Shown: one piece after another, positions 35,196-48,171 of the stretch | Layout: each line of letters starts with the position of its first letter | Position numbering within the stretch: position 1 is the first letter of the stretch | Assembly: GCA_035771175.1 (NCBI GenBank) | Contig: CM069596.1 | Location: forward strand, 12,047,001-12,111,000 | Direction: 5' to 3' | DNA from: Paratinospora sagittata | Taxonomy: Eukaryota > Streptophyta > Magnoliopsida > Ranunculales > Menispermaceae | DNA: 64,000 nt | The notes under the pieces: generated by a model | Seen by the model: the letters and a program-made list of their open reading frames with translations, nothing else | Databases searched by the model: none | Told to the model about the DNA's origin: nothing | Made by a program: the position numbers and the translations under genes

Positions 35196-36048
35196 GTATG
35201 ATTCTTATCTTAATCGTGTTCTTTAATAAAGTCACACCATATATACAACATAAATATGATATGAATTGTACTCACAAGATATGTTTAAACTCCACTACAC
35301 ATAGTATCATGTCACAATGTCATATATAGTAGTATTCATGTATGAACTTTATTATAATAATTATGCCAATATTCTCAAGTCAGATGTCTCATTATCAAGC
35401 ATTATAATTTACATATGAATTTCAGTTACCACTGCATGCATCCAATTAATATTTGATCAGAACAAAAATCATGCACACATACATATCATCATACTAATAA
35501 TCACATCACGATATACAAACAATCATGTATCATACACATTCACCGCCAATCTAATAGTGCTATAAATCTAATTAATTTAATGTTCCTATTTATATATCAA
35601 AATAAAATATTATGAAGGCATAAAATCTTTCCCACTTGAATTGCTAAATTCCAAATCACTTAAATTTCTTCTTACGCCTAGTACTCAACCTGTACACGTA
35701 TATTACGTTTGTTAATATAAATACTCATAAGAACGATTATGAGTGTAGAGATATATACAAATATATAGTGATGGGATGTTTAACAAATATATATAACATA
35801 TAATATATGAATCCTTAATAGTGGTGGTGCTTATAACCTATAATATATATATTATATTAATATTTAACAGTGGTGGCGGCTATATTATATATACATATAT
35901 ACCCATATGAATATGTGGTAAGACATAATCTCATCTAATAAGGAATATGATATTTCATATATGGTGTGGGTGTTTAAAGGATTAAAGCATGAATACCTGA
36001 AACCTAGAATATTAAAATAATATTTAAATGATGTGTGTGGTCATTTTT

Positions 36049-36062
<14 letters not shown>

Positions 36063-36140
<78 letters not shown>
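36063..36140. repeat. TA dinucleotide microsatellite
   Basis: An uninterrupted alternating TA run of about 78 bases lies directly after a poly-A stretch. A second, shorter run lies at 36298-36323. Confidence 0.95.
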
Positions 36141-36143
<3 letters not shown>

Positions 36144-36296
36144 ATATATGATATACATTATTATGTGTTGAATGGCAGCAAGTGCAAGGTGTGATGAAAT
36201 GAGTGCTTAAAAAAAATGGTATTGGTAAAAGAGGAGAATGAGGTGGCGGTATGCATTTTATAATCTAACCAATGAATGCATATTAAAACCATATGT

Positions 36297-36329
<33 letters not shown>

Positions 36330-37432
36330 CACGTGATATGTATGTTGGTGGAGTGGGGTCTTGAAAGACATTATGCCTGGTGCGTAGAAACAGGAAAACA
36401 GAGGAAGATGGCACAAAAAAGAAAAGAGGAAAAAAAAATTAATTGCAGATGGGTCATTTATAGTTGCCATCTCCTACGCCAAAAATAGAGTGATCGATTG
36501 TATAATTAATGGAGAAGCAAACTTACAGTGATAAAAGGAAATCACCCTGGGTGATGCTCCAACGATGCGTCGACGACCGTCACTCTGTGTGCTCACGCTC
36601 TAGGGTTGAGAGAAGAATGAAGAAGATGGGAGGCGGCTGCAAAATTGTTTTATATATTTCTTATAAGCTAGAGTGTGGTGACTTGCATGATTGTGGTCTC
36701 TTCACGTATAATTTTGGGAGTACTAGAAATCAAAATACAAGATACCAAAATTATAAAATTTGTACCTTAGTGTCACGTGTGTATAGAGCCTAATTAAGAA
36801 TGATAAGATCTCTTAATTTTCTAAATTGCCTTTGTCCACAAAATGGAAAGAATGTGCTAACCGTGGAGTATGAGAGGAATTAATAAAAGGAAGTTGGATA
36901 TCTTGCCATGTCTAGCATGTGGTGGCTTTATGTGGAGAGATTGCAAAACTATTGATTATTAGAAACTTGCTTTTCATAAATAATAAGATTTATGGTATGT
37001 AAATTTTATGAGATTAAAATAGATAGTTTGAATTTACATTTAAGTAGAATAGTCATGGAATTTTGGAAACGCTTGAATCACGTGGATTATCCTATAACTT
37101 TATTATTATTATTATACTTTTATATGGCCACTTAAGCCTAGTCATAGAAGTTTAAATTATTATTTTCAATTTGAAGTGATACTAATAAGAATTAAGATCT
37201 AAATAAAATATAGTAGCACGTTATATGTAACACATGCCATGTTTGAGCCCTTTTTGGTCTTAGTGTAAAATTATGAAAATACTTTTGGATTTATAATTTC
37301 AAAAATACCCTTAAAAATCTTCGGAGTATTACAGATGATGAGGTGGAGAGTAAACACTAATCTGGAACTTGCTTGAACGCCCAAAAAGTCGCTGATGTGA
37401 GAAAAAAAAGAAGAAGAATAGGCCATCATAAG

Positions 37433-40209
37433 TATGATGACCCCACACCCTAGATCGCCATCCCCAAGGATTGGCATGAGGAATGTCCGGGTGGGATGCC
37501 CGGCGTAGGCATCCACGACCACCCCAAATCATCCCATGGGATGATCGAAACCCTACAAGCCTCAACCAAACTCTCAATAAAGTTTACATTTTTTTTTCAA
37601 CAAACAACAACCACCTAATAGACTTTAACAGATAAAATCAATGGCATGCACATCCACATAATCAAAATAATGATGATCTCTCAATAAGCATAAGACAATG
37701 ATCATAACCCTCAAAATAAACCAAAATAGTCTAAGACAACATGCCCAAACTCATCATCATCAAATGTCCAAGGCCCATGGCCAATATACAACAACATTAA
37801 ACAACATTCCTCTTCATCTAGGTTTAACGTGTAATATTAATTACATATGTACCAAAATTAACAAAACATATACATATGTAAAAAGGACATCCATCACTAT
37901 ACACAAAACCTAGACTCACGTCAAAATGTCCCTAGCTTTTGCAGTGGCTAGGTCCTCAAGCAAATGCTATGCCTTTGTCCCTATATGAAGGACCTGAAAA
38001 GAGAGTGAGAGGGTGAGCCAACTATGCCCAGTGAATAATGTTCATTTATGCCATTAATTATACATCAATAAAAGCCATATATTATGCACATGCATGAAAT
38101 AATGCTCATAAATATGTGAAACATAAAACACATAGTAAAATAAGCATTCAACCATTTTCGTGCATTTTAAAACCTCCACCGACCCTTAGTTATATTTATA
38201 GACCGTAAGTCGGTCCTCCCATATTGGAGTATAACTTTCACCCTAGGGTCATCTCATCCTGATCATTCACTTTCAGCCTTAGTGAAATGATCCTGCCTGG
38301 CGGGTTATTAGATACTATACCACCTTTGGGGTATGTCATCCTCATACCCTTAACCTTCATTTATAGAAGATTCTGCCTTTGCCCTCTAGAGAAGTCATCT
38401 TGGCAACATGCACAAGCCTCCTAGATATCGCAACATCTAGAGAACTTAGCTTGGAACATCCAAAGCTTCTAGAGTTTCTCAATGTATGTCATTTCAAAAC
38501 ACATTAAACACATGCATTTTCATAATAACATTTCATGACATTCAACATACAAGTATAATTTAATATGATGACACAAGTGATAATCATAAGGAAAAACTAG
38601 TCACAACCAAGCCACGCAAGCTACTATCCACACACGGATCAACACCAATTCCAAATCCAAATCAAGATCATGTAGATCATAAATACATGCACATACATCA
38701 ATTATCACGATCATCCATACATAAACACACTAATCATGATTAATTTCCAACTCAACAAGTCCAAGTGCATCTAAGTCAAATCATGAGTTCCATTTCTCAT
38801 GATCAACCTCAACATCCATACTTAAGACTTACATTCAATCCAATATAAGCCTTAGTCTAAGATAACAACACCAACACCTCCAATCACATATAAACCCAAG
38901 ACAAATACTTAGTCTAGGTCTATTCATGGTTATCCAAGTCAATGCACCATTCAACATTCAAACCATGAAAAATTTATCATAACCAACACAAATCCCCAAT
39001 TTAAGCCAATACATAGCATATGCCCCAATTTGGAAAAAATCTCTACAATAGGGCATAAAGTCAAATTGAACTAACTCATTCAATTTTCATACAAGTCTAG
39101 CCATCATAGACCCACATTCAAACTCAATTAGGGTCCAATTAGACAATTCCCAAGTCAATTTAATCAATTGACTTGATTTAGGTCAAAAGCCCCAATTTGA
39201 GCAAAGTCCCAAAATCAATCCCTAGGCCAATTTTACACTACACATAGGGTTTCCAACATGCACAACCCCTCAATTCCACCATTAATCATTTAGAATGGGT
39301 CATTTGTTCAACATAGTTGACATGCAATTGAAATGGAAAATCCTAAGTTCATTTTCTAGGTTTAGGTTCATTACACTTAACCCCTCCAATTTCTAGCAAA
39401 TGGTGCCATTGGGTTCCAAATCAACCTAGGAACCCAAATCCCTAACATACATCCCAGCCTTAAGGGTTTCCAACAAAACCCTAACCCCATGCACCATAAA
39501 AAACGTGGTGAAGTGCTTGCAAAATGCACTTTGGGTATAGATCTAGGTCTTAGAGGTTTGTTTCCACCATAAACAAGCTTAAAAGAGTAGAAATCAGTAA
39601 ACCCTAGGTTAGGGTCACCCTCAAACCGTGGTTCATACCCTCCCTTAGGTCAAAATCATGCTCATTTGCACATCTACAAAGAGATTTTAGGAAGAAAATG
39701 GGGAAATACACATACCTTGGGTGAGATTTGAGCAAGAGACCACCAAAACCCTAGCTTTCTCCACTTTTTCTCCACTCCTCCTCTTTCCCCTCTTTTCCAA
39801 GCTAAAAAACGTGCAAGTGAGCTGAAATTAGGTGTTGGTTGCTTAAATAGACAAAATTGGGCCCACACTTGAAAAACTGTAAAATTTCAGAATTCCAGAA
39901 TTTGCTTATTCTCACACGTGTGACATTAGGCCAATTCCCCATCATCTGACAATTTGAACTATTTTCACACAGATGATAAAAGGCCAATTTCTAGGTTCAT
40001 CCTAAATGAACTATTCTCACGCACGTGACATTAGGGTATTTCACTGGTTCATTTAGAATTTAATAAAACTTCACAATAAATATGTATACACACATAATAT
40101 ACATTATCAAGCATTAAATACACAAACATATACATCAAGCAAACACACAGAGTTCGGGTAAAATGCAAATGAGTTATGGGCTAGATGAAAAGACTTTTGG
40201 GGCGTTACA
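37433..40209 (-). mobile_element. Solo LTR related to the 14964 family, perfect TSD
   Basis: The LTR is 2,777 bp on the minus strand, with perfect ATAAG duplications (37428-37432 and 40210-40214). On the minus strand it starts TGTAACGCCCCAAAAG and continues TCTAGCCCATAAC, like the inner element LTR. Its distal end reads GGGGTCATCATA where relatives have GGGGTCGCCACA, so the terminal CA is now TA. The conserved module lies at 37992-38033 (minus). It interrupts the Tat-like LTR. Confidence 0.9.
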
Positions 40210-40436
40210 ATAAGGAACACCAATGTCGTGCTGACCAAAGACCCTCTGTTGCCTAAGTCAGTTAAGAGCTCATAGAGTAGGTAAGTATTGAACTGCTCCA
40301 TCAGTGGGAGTAATTTGTGTGTTTCCTTATTAGGATTCGGCTTATAGCTTTGATGCTTCATGATCCATTCTATGCGATGTCCGAGCTATGATTAATGTGT
40401 AGAGATCCATTCTCCCGGTCGAGATCCGAGTGAGAC

Positions 40437-40592
40437 CTCGGTCATAGGTGATCGAGGTGGGGTGGCAGGGGTGGGCATCTCGGCCATGGTCGGGATGGGC
40501 ACCTTGGCCATGGTCGAGATTGGTACCTCAGCCTTGGTTGAGGTGGGCTCCTCGGCCAAGCCCGAGGTAAGGTGTCTCGGTCATGACCGAGA
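40437..40592. repeat. 24 bp array of near-palindromes
   Basis: Words of the form CTCGGYCATGRYCGAG recur with 24-25 bp spacing. GGCC/GGTC cores are at 40482, 40506, 40530, 40554 and 40579, with a preceding looser copy at about 40437. The last unit, 40575-40592, is an 18 bp perfect palindrome. GC content is far above the surroundings. Because 24 is a multiple of 3, reading frames on both strands stay open across it, but the frames themselves look meaningless. Confidence 0.75.
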
Positions 40593-40740
40593 TCCTTGGG
40601 CATTTTGCCTGCGCTGTTTGTTCGGCCTTGCTTTCCTTCATTGTTTCCTCTCTGTGTTTCGTTTAACTTCTCCTGTTCGATCACTTATGGTTTCTTTTTC
40701 TCTTAGTTGTAACTTGGTATAACAGTGCCTTTTCTAAGGC

Positions 40741-42649
40741 CTTCAGAACTTCAAAAGATGTTAGAAAGACAAGGATAGAAAAATTCAAGGAATAAGTATA
40801 AAATTAACACTTGTAGAATGAATCCCAAGTTTGTAAAATTACTACACTATGCAAATCTTGAAACTGATTCCATATGAATAACTTAAATTGAAATTACAAA
40901 GATAATTGCATCCATACATAAAAAGTTTAAAATGCATAAAAATAGGATACTTGATAACTAGTATAGGTTATTATTATTATTGTTGTTGTTTGTTGTTGTT
41001 ATTATTTAGAACTAGTGAACGACACGTGGAGTTTTTTGTAAGCTTAAAATTATAACTGAATAAATATATGAAAGGAAAAAAAAAGTTAAAAATAAAAATA
41101 AAAAATAATTGTAAGACCTTATATTATTCAATTTATAATTGATTTGAGGATGTGTTATGTTTGGCACATAAAAACAAATAATAATATCCCAAAATAACTT
41201 AATTGATCATTTAAACTAAACTTAATATTTAATTAATCTATAGCAACCCATAAAATAGAACGCTCACAAAAGGAAAGAATTATAAATTAGAACCTTTTTA
41301 AAAAAATAAAAAAAAAAACTTAAATTAGAAGAATATAGATTAAAATTGAAACGAATAAAAGAATTAAAGCTAACCCACTTCATGGATTAACTTAACAAAA
41401 ATAAAAAAGAAATTCCATTATACGTATAGTGCACATCAACACGGAACATAAATTGATATATGGATAATATATTCATTTTTTTTTAATAAAGAAGAAGTGA
41501 GATTAGTAAATATATAAGTTGTGTTGCATCTGCTGAACCATAACTCGATAAGCAAATTAACCACCCTTTCCCTTCTCCACATGTCTGCCACCACTCATTC
41601 AACGATACTTATAGGGCTTTGTTGCATCCACTGCCCTCACATAGTAGAATATGAACACAAAGACGGACCACCCCTCAACGTAGTTGCTCTTCATTGGTGT
41701 TAGAAAATCATACCTGCGTTTTGATCTCTATGTTTTTTTTATCTCCGTGTTTTTTTTTTTTTGTCAAGAAGATCTCCATGTTGAATCAATCACACATATT
41801 GATTGGTGTAAGAGAATCACAAACCTTATTCTTAATCTCGTTGTTGGATTCTTAAAAACATGGGGTAATCTAAAATTCCAGATTACAAAGAGAAATCATA
41901 GTGTCCTGCAAAATAAATCGACCCTTTCTTTCACATTTTTGTTATACTAATATCAAAGATCGCACATCAAGGCTCTTGAGAATATAACCCAAAAAATACA
42001 CATGAATCAGTTAATTGCTAAGCGTCATCTCCACTACATTCATTCACACATAAGAGATTGATTATAAGACATGAAAGATAAAAAAGAAGAGGAATCTCAA
42101 TTAGTGTGTGTGAGAAAGCAAAACTTTTCTTATCTCTGACATTTCAACAAACACCTTGAATGCCCCAAGTATTCTCCCTCCATACTGCTGCCTTACTTGG
42201 GGTGATGAGTTTTCCTATTCAGGAAATTGATGTCGTCAAACATGAAAAAATAGAGAATTCCTTCGTGTTCTTCAAATAATAGACCCTTTATCCTTCCTTT
42301 TAATGCATGTTGTCTTTTTCCCTTTTCAGAAATTTCAGCACTGATCGTGCACCTTAATGCATTGTGGATAGTTACAAAAAAACTAATCGTGGTTACCAAT
42401 TTGTTGTAATTGATTTTGTAGATGTGGTATTCAGATTAAGATTACATGTATTGTTTAATTACGTGCGTTCAGTTTGTGTGAACGTGGAAGAAGCACTAAA
42501 ATTAGAAATTCCTATCTAAAATCCCAATAATTTAGGAGAGAGATATTTGAAGTTTAAAATACCCTTAATTATTCAATAACTCTGCATATGTGTGAGAATT
42601 TTTCAATAAGAAAAAGAGGGGCATTTTTGAAAAGGTCTTTCATTATGGA
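40741..42649. other. AT-rich DNA, no gene recognised
   Basis: I see no conserved protein segment on either strand. There are several homopolymer runs (for example T at 41750-41762), an ATT/GTT trinucleotide patch near 40972-41004 and scattered pyrimidine-rich stretches that could be old intron or UTR sequence. It probably consists of decayed element DNA between the Tat-like LTR and the Athila-like 3' end. Confidence 0.5.
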
Positions 42650-42655
42650 GTGGTG

Positions 42656-42748
42656 GTCTCTTTTTCACGTTAATGGCCAACTATTGAAGTACTACCATGG
42701 CCACTTTTTCACATTAATGGCCAACGATTGAAGTACTACTATGGCCAA
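42656..42748. repeat. About 46 bp direct duplication
   Basis: A unit reading CTTTTTCACRTTAATGGCCA, then AC-ATTGAAGTACTAC-ATGGCC, occurs twice back to back, with few differences. Confidence 0.8.
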
Positions 42749-43696
42749 GAAGAAAGGAATGTCAAAGGATGTTCCTCTTGAAAATCCGCTTTGAAGAAAA
42801 GAGAAAGTCGTGCTAATGACTTTAAACCAAGCGCTTATTGGGAAGCAATCCAATGGTTTTAGTTTCATTTTTATTTTGTTGCTTTATTTATTTTACAAAG
42901 TTTCATTGCTATTAACATACATTTTTTATTCTCTTCCAGGGTTCTAAACAATTTTGGGGGTCCTCCGGGCTATTGTAGAGAAGAAGAATGGAGAAACTCA
43001 TGTGGCTTCTACTCGTATTGGTTAAGGGAGTTTTTGCAACTTTTTCTTCTTTATTCTATTTCTTCTTTTCTTATATGTTTTGCATTGAGGACAATGCTTT
43101 GTTTAAGTTTGGGGAGAGAATTTTAAACTTTTGTCATGGTTAGGATGTATGTGTTTAAGTTTGTTTCTAAGATTAGTTTAGAGTCATGTTCTTTCACAAG
43201 CATTTATTTGGTTATATATATATATATATGGATGGCCTATGATAAGAATAGCATTTAGGTGAATAGAATGTATAAAGTTTATCTTAAAGTCTGTGTCCTT
43301 GATTTGATTCTTTGCTATGTCTTGTTTGAAATTCTTTATATTTTTGTACATGGTCATGATCATTGAACCACTAGTGTTTAGCGTAGATAATTGCAAGTTA
43401 AGTATTATTGAGATCTCTATGAACTCTATAACTTGTTTGATCACCACTTGAGGCGAAATACTAGAGATCACACTATTAGGAAGATGATTTAGTTCATGTT
43501 TGGATAGTTTGAGCAATTAAGCCTACATATTGTTAATTATACCCCTATTCACCCATTTTTTATCCTATTAACTTTTTCTTTCTCACCTATATATGAAAAA
43601 TAGCTAAAGTCATATTTTTAAAATATTGTTTTTCACCCTTTAAACACTTTGCCAATGTTGAAGTGTATATCTATTTGAAGGATGAATTATGGGAAT

Positions 43697-44601
43697 TGTT
43701 GGACCATATACCGAGCATATGACATGTCAGCCACGCCTGTTTCATCTTGTAGGATGTGATGCAGACCAGGTAGACATACCGACCTGTTCTGGACAGAGAA
43801 CACAGATCTACTCAACCTTGCACACAACCCGAGCCATGGTCGAGCCTACAGACTAGCTTGATGTATTATTCACCATAATAACTAGGTCAACATTAGAGAA
43901 CCCCAGGTCGGTAGCTTTGGTTATCGACCTGGATGACATGTTAGCGACTATAGGGCGACAACATCAGGTCGGTAGGACATGATGTGTACGACCATTCCTT
44001 TGCCATCAAGTAGACAAAATGGAAGACTACAGATTGGTATACTGATCTGAAGTGATCTATGACTCCGAAACGGATAACGACAGAACGCAGGATCAGATAG
44101 GGATAAGTCGTGATCCACTACGATAAGTTCGGGATCTACTCCTAATTCGATTGTGATAAGGCCTAAACTCTACTAGTTCGACTAGGAGGTTGATAAGTCA
44201 TCCTAATCCCATAAGGATCGTACCAGATCTTCCTAATTCTACTAGGAATCAAATGTGCTCTTCCAGTACTAGTTTGATTTTTAATTCTACAACAACTCTA
44301 CTACATGGCCAAAGACCTCAAGCCCTCTCTATAAAAAAAACAATTACACCTAAGGCGGACGTAAGAAATTCTCGACTCAGTTCAATATGACTAATTCTAC
44401 GGAGCTCTGAACTAACTTAGACACTGGAGGGTCTTTAGCCGACATCACACCGGTGTTCCTTACGATAGCCTACTTTCTTTTGTTTTCCTTTTCTCAGATA
44501 ATCAATCTCCGGCGATTTCTTCAGCATTCCGGCGAGTTCCAAATCAGCATCTTCCCCTCCACCTCATCATCAACTGGTGTTGGTCAAATCTTGCACCAAC
44601 A
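43697..44601 (+). mobile_element. Solo LTR, Tat/Retand-like, perfect TSD
   Basis: The LTR is 905 bp, from TGTTGGACC to CTTGCACCAACA, with perfect GGAAT duplications (43692-43696 and 44602-44606). The end segment GGTGTTGGTCAAATCTTGCA matches, on the opposite strand, the LTR end at 34242. It carries several ACCGACCT/AGGTCGGT words (43777-43980). Confidence 0.92.
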
Positions 44602-45343
44602 GGAATGAATGAATTTTAGAAGGTGATGAAGATGGAAAGGTCTTTGGTGGAATGTTTGATTTGTGCATGAGGTGAAAGAAAGAACAAAAAATGTGGAAAA
44701 AAAAGAATGTTACACCTTGTATTAAAAGAAATAAGTTTTGGGGTGTAGTAGTTTCTTCAAATGAAAAAAAAATGGAAGCAAACAATGGGAGAGTTGATAA
44801 ATTTCAACATCTGGTTTGGGTATATGTGTTATATTGGTTATGGTTCTATGTATGTATTGGAGATGATTAAAGATGCTTAGGGTGTTTTGAGCCTAATTAT
44901 TACCCATTTTTTTATCATACCTTTCACCTTAGCCTTACATTACAACTTATAGAAGTCCTATTGATACTAGTGGTGTGAAATCTACATTAAAGGAAAGTGG
45001 TGTGAAAAATAAGCCTATGGAGTTCAATTTCAATATATATTTTGAGATGATGTGCTTTCACTTGCTTGCCTTTATATATATAATGTGTAAGTGGTTTCAT
45101 GTGATTGATTATGTATTTACATTTTTAAGAATCAAAGATGAGGCATGGTAGCAGTTGAATTGAAATTCTAGACATCTTTCATACTTTCAAAATTTTCCTA
45201 GAAGTTATTATATTTCATGCAATCTTTGAGGTCATGTTATGTCCATACTTTTTAAACCAAATCTTTGTTTCTTATAGAATGTGGTAGCATGGTATGTTTT
45301 AGGTTTGTTTTCCCTTTGTTAGAGTTCTAAGTTTTGGGGTATT

Positions 45344-46382
45344 TGATAAGTAGATTTTTAGATATCTTTTTATGTTATAGTTTCGGTATAGTTATATTTC
45401 GGTTTACATTTTTATATGTTACTTTGGGCGAGTGTTTTGATAAGTTTAACACTTAGTTCATGATTGATTTTGTAGGTTTTAAAATGGTTTTGAAGTGATT
45501 TTAAAGTAATGAACAAGCGACCAAGCAAAGGAGAGAAGAAACAATCCAAAACAAGTTCAAAAGATGTGAAAAAAATAGGTGAAAAGTGGAGAAAAATGCA
45601 AAAACCAGTGTGCCACACTCAGTGATTTTTAATGCCAAAAAAAGCAGCTTGGGCGCTACAGTGCCCAAACGTTCCGAAATCCTATGATGTTTAGGATTTT
45701 CGCACGATTCTTTGTCCAATCATTTTCATAGGTTTTTCTTTTTTTTCTTTCTACTTCTTCCTACTTATAAATACATCATTATTGGGGGGTTTCTGAAGCA
45801 TAATAGATAGGAGAATAAGTTGGTACAAAGCAGATTAAAGGATACGAAGATTGCGAAGTTGGAAACAAAGGAGCAAATCTATGCATCTAGAGATTGGTTT
45901 TTTAGTTTCTTTTTGTTATATTTATAATGTTCGTCAATATTTTTGTGTTTTCTTTTATTTCAATGATGAACTAAGTTGTTTATCTAGAGGATAGATGAAT
46001 CCCAAACTAGATATTATGCCTTTGATTTATTTTTTATCATTATTAATAGATTTTTCTTAGTTTATTTGTATTTTCTAAATTTTAATGCTTTTGATCTACT
46101 GGCCATAGATTTAATGTTTTTAGATCTTGGGTTCGGCACTCGAGAAAGGGAACTTGTGATTGGATTTGAGAAAATATAACCTATAAATATTATAGAATCG
46201 AGAGATTTATATTTTTCGTTGAAGTTATAGAAAAAATCACAATGAGTAAAGAGTTTACATGATTTTGGTTTTTATTGAGAGGTCAAAATTAATTCATGTA
46301 GATATGTTCTAACTTGAAACTCAAAAGAGAAAGTTAGAGATTTGATGATTTTTGACTTATAAACTAGAAGAATAAATTAATA

Positions 46383-46463
<81 letters not shown>

Positions 46464-46718
46464 ACATAATTGAAAGTTAGGTGAAGTTGAACATCTATAA
46501 TTTATCTCTATTGATTTTTCCTAGATTTTAATTATTTATTATTTCTTACTTTTTGCTTGCATTAGTATTTTTAATTTGATTTGTTTCTAAATTTAATTAT
46601 CTAGATAAAGTTTGATTTATTAATTACAGTAATTAGTGAGAGTTTAAATTAATTTTTGAGAACGATAACCCGATATTCATCGGTATTTTTTAACTTCACA
46701 CTGTGTGCTTGTGGTTCA
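45344..46718 (+). repeat. LTR of the Athila-like element
   Basis: It starts TGATAAGTAGATTTTT after a polypurine tract and ends near TGTGTGCTTGTGGTTCA; the exact end is uncertain. It is homologous to the minus-strand solo LTR at 30019-31591 over several blocks. It carries an AT dinucleotide run at about 46387-46460. Confidence 0.7.
46387..46460. repeat. AT dinucleotide microsatellite
   Basis: An uninterrupted AT run of about 74 bases inside the Athila-like LTR. Confidence 0.95.
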
Positions 46719-46764
46719 AGAACGAGAACCATTTATATAGAGCAAGATAACCATGCTTTTAGGC

Positions 46765-48121
46765 TTGTACAGTCTTTGTGTTTTAATTAGAAAAAGTCAT
46801 AATTTTTCAAAAAGCCTACAGCGCGCTATAGCCCGTTGTTCCCATATCTGGGAATTTTAGAATTTTTGTCTGTTCATGCTATAGCCTGCTATACCTTTTT
46901 ATTGCGTGCTATTGGTCCATCTCAGAAATTCCCAACTTTTCATAGCTTAGGTTGTAGCTCGCTATTTATTGGAATAGCCCGTTATTGGTTTTGTAATAAA
47001 AATCCTATTTTTTGGTAACCTAAGCAATAGCCCGTTGTAGGCTACTACAACACGCTATAGAGTTGTGACTGAGAAACCCAACTCTCGGGTTTTTGACACA
47101 GCGGGCTGTTATAGGTACTATAACCCGCTATAGAAGTAGAACAATTCAAATTGCTCAACTGTGTTGCAAGTGCTACAATGCGCTATAGGACTCTAGAGGG
47201 CACTATACCAACCTTGTTAGTAAAAACTGACAAGTCTGAGTTTTTGAACGAGTGTACTGTTTCTTTCCTCTTTCGTGTAACACCATTTTTCTATAATTTC
47301 CAACGTTCATTTGCAAATCTATTTAAGGAAAAATGTTATGAAAAGCTGAAATAAAAATTTGAATACTCAAATGTGATTGGTATGTAAAAACCCTAGTTTT
47401 CATAATAAAGAATCTTTTTTCTATTTAATCAAAGGGGTTTGCTCATTTTGAAACTCAAGAGCTCAAAAAGTTTTTGAAAGTTAGTTTATCATTCAAACAC
47501 GAAAATTTTCAAGTGCTCACAAGTGATTTGAAACTTTGAAAGATTTGATTTCTGTGTTGCATATACTTTGATTTTCATCATTAAATCTCAACGATTTTGA
47601 ACAAGGGTTTGCCTCATCGTGGTAACCTCTTCAACAACTGATCTTCATTTCATATTCTATTTGTTGGGTTTCAAGAGGACGATCATAGGAAAAGGTTGTA
47701 AGTAGAAGAATTCTTGGTAAGAAGAACTTCTTTAAGCTACTTGTTCTTGTTCTACATTTTACTCTCATACTTGTTGAATAACTGTATCTATAACAAGTGA
47801 TTTGTGTATCACCGGTGAGCTGTGAGCAAAGTGCTTAGGCTCGACAGAGGTAGCTCTCACACCTGGAAGTGAGTGGCCTTGTAACGGATTTTGATCCTCA
47901 CCCGTGAAGTAGGATCCATTAGTGGTTGGATTTGAGAAATCTTGCTCAATGGCGACCAAGTCGTGGACATAGGCGGATTTTGCCGAACCACGTTAAATCG
48001 TCGTGTTCTTTCTCTTGCCTTGCCTTTACTTGTTCTTTAAATTTTTTATATTTTATTTTGAAAGGTAGAAAAACTTGCAACCGTCCAATTCACCCCCCCT
48101 CTTGGACGTGTACCTGGGCCA
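46765..48121 (+). repeat. 5' LTR of the Sirevirus, 5'-truncated
   Basis: Homology with the 3' LTR starts at about 46765 (CTTTGTGTTTTAATT). The first 450 bp contain many CGCTATAG-type words. The end is placed at CCA (48121), six bases before the primer site. A stretch with GTGGTTGGATT and GCCGAACCACGT (47928-47995) and a C-tract (48092-48099) are typical of Sirevirus LTR ends. Confidence 0.8.
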
Positions 48122-48126
48122 AAAAG

Positions 48127-48138
48127 TGGTATTAGAGC
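48127..48138 (+). other. Primer binding site, one mismatch
   Basis: TGGTATTAGAGC lies six bases after the inferred 5' LTR end. It differs by one C to T change from the TGGTATCAGAGC site for initiator methionine tRNA. Confidence 0.85.
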
Positions 48139-48171
48139 ATGTTAAACCATCAAAGTATCTAACTATCTTTG

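Larger units (their letters stand above)
34277..37333 (-). mobile_element. Solo LTR, Ty3/gypsy type, minus strand
   Basis: The LTR is 3,057 bp. On the minus strand it starts TGTAATACTCCGAAG and ends CGAAGTGTGACA. Flanks are GATAA (34272-34276) and GATGA (37334-37338). The uninterrupted Tat-like LTR at 44571-44575 reads GATGA on the matching strand, so the left copy mutated. The conserved CAGGT module is at 34825-34865 (minus). It is the same family as the incomplete LTR at 62907-64000. It contains a 39 bp tandem repeat and a long TA run. Confidence 0.88.
34242..40310 (-). mobile_element. LTR of the Tat-like element, split in three by two solo LTRs
   Basis: The LTR end TGTTGGTGCAAGATTTGACC at 34242 adjoins a primer-site-like sequence on the minus strand (34220-34241). 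The LTR continues after one insertion at 37339-37432 and after a second at 40215 to about 40310. The stitched order matches the complete Tat-like solo LTR at 43697-44601, including a GAGGTGGAG patch and a GAACACC...AAAGACCCTC patch. Beyond about 40310 similarity fades. The palindrome array at 40437-40592 may still belong to this LTR. Confidence 0.75.
42742..46718 (+). mobile_element. 3' end of an Athila-like Ty3/gypsy element, with LTR
   Basis: The left part carries the non-coding signature of this group: GTCGTGCTAATGAC, then AAACCAAGCGCTTATTGGGA (42808-42844), later CATTGAGGACAATGCTTTGT and AAGTTTGGGG (43083-43117). A Tat-like solo LTR (43697-44601) interrupts it. A second purine-rich tract, AAGTTTTGGGG (45329-45339), precedes the LTR at 45344. 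No gag, pol or 5' LTR was found, so the element is truncated on its left. The group name rests on these motifs and is less certain than the element class. Confidence 0.6.

Noticed and set aside
40442..40722. Overlapping Pro/Arg-rich and Val/Gly-rich frames
   Set aside because: They are by-products of a 24 bp repeat whose length is a multiple of three, which keeps all frames open.
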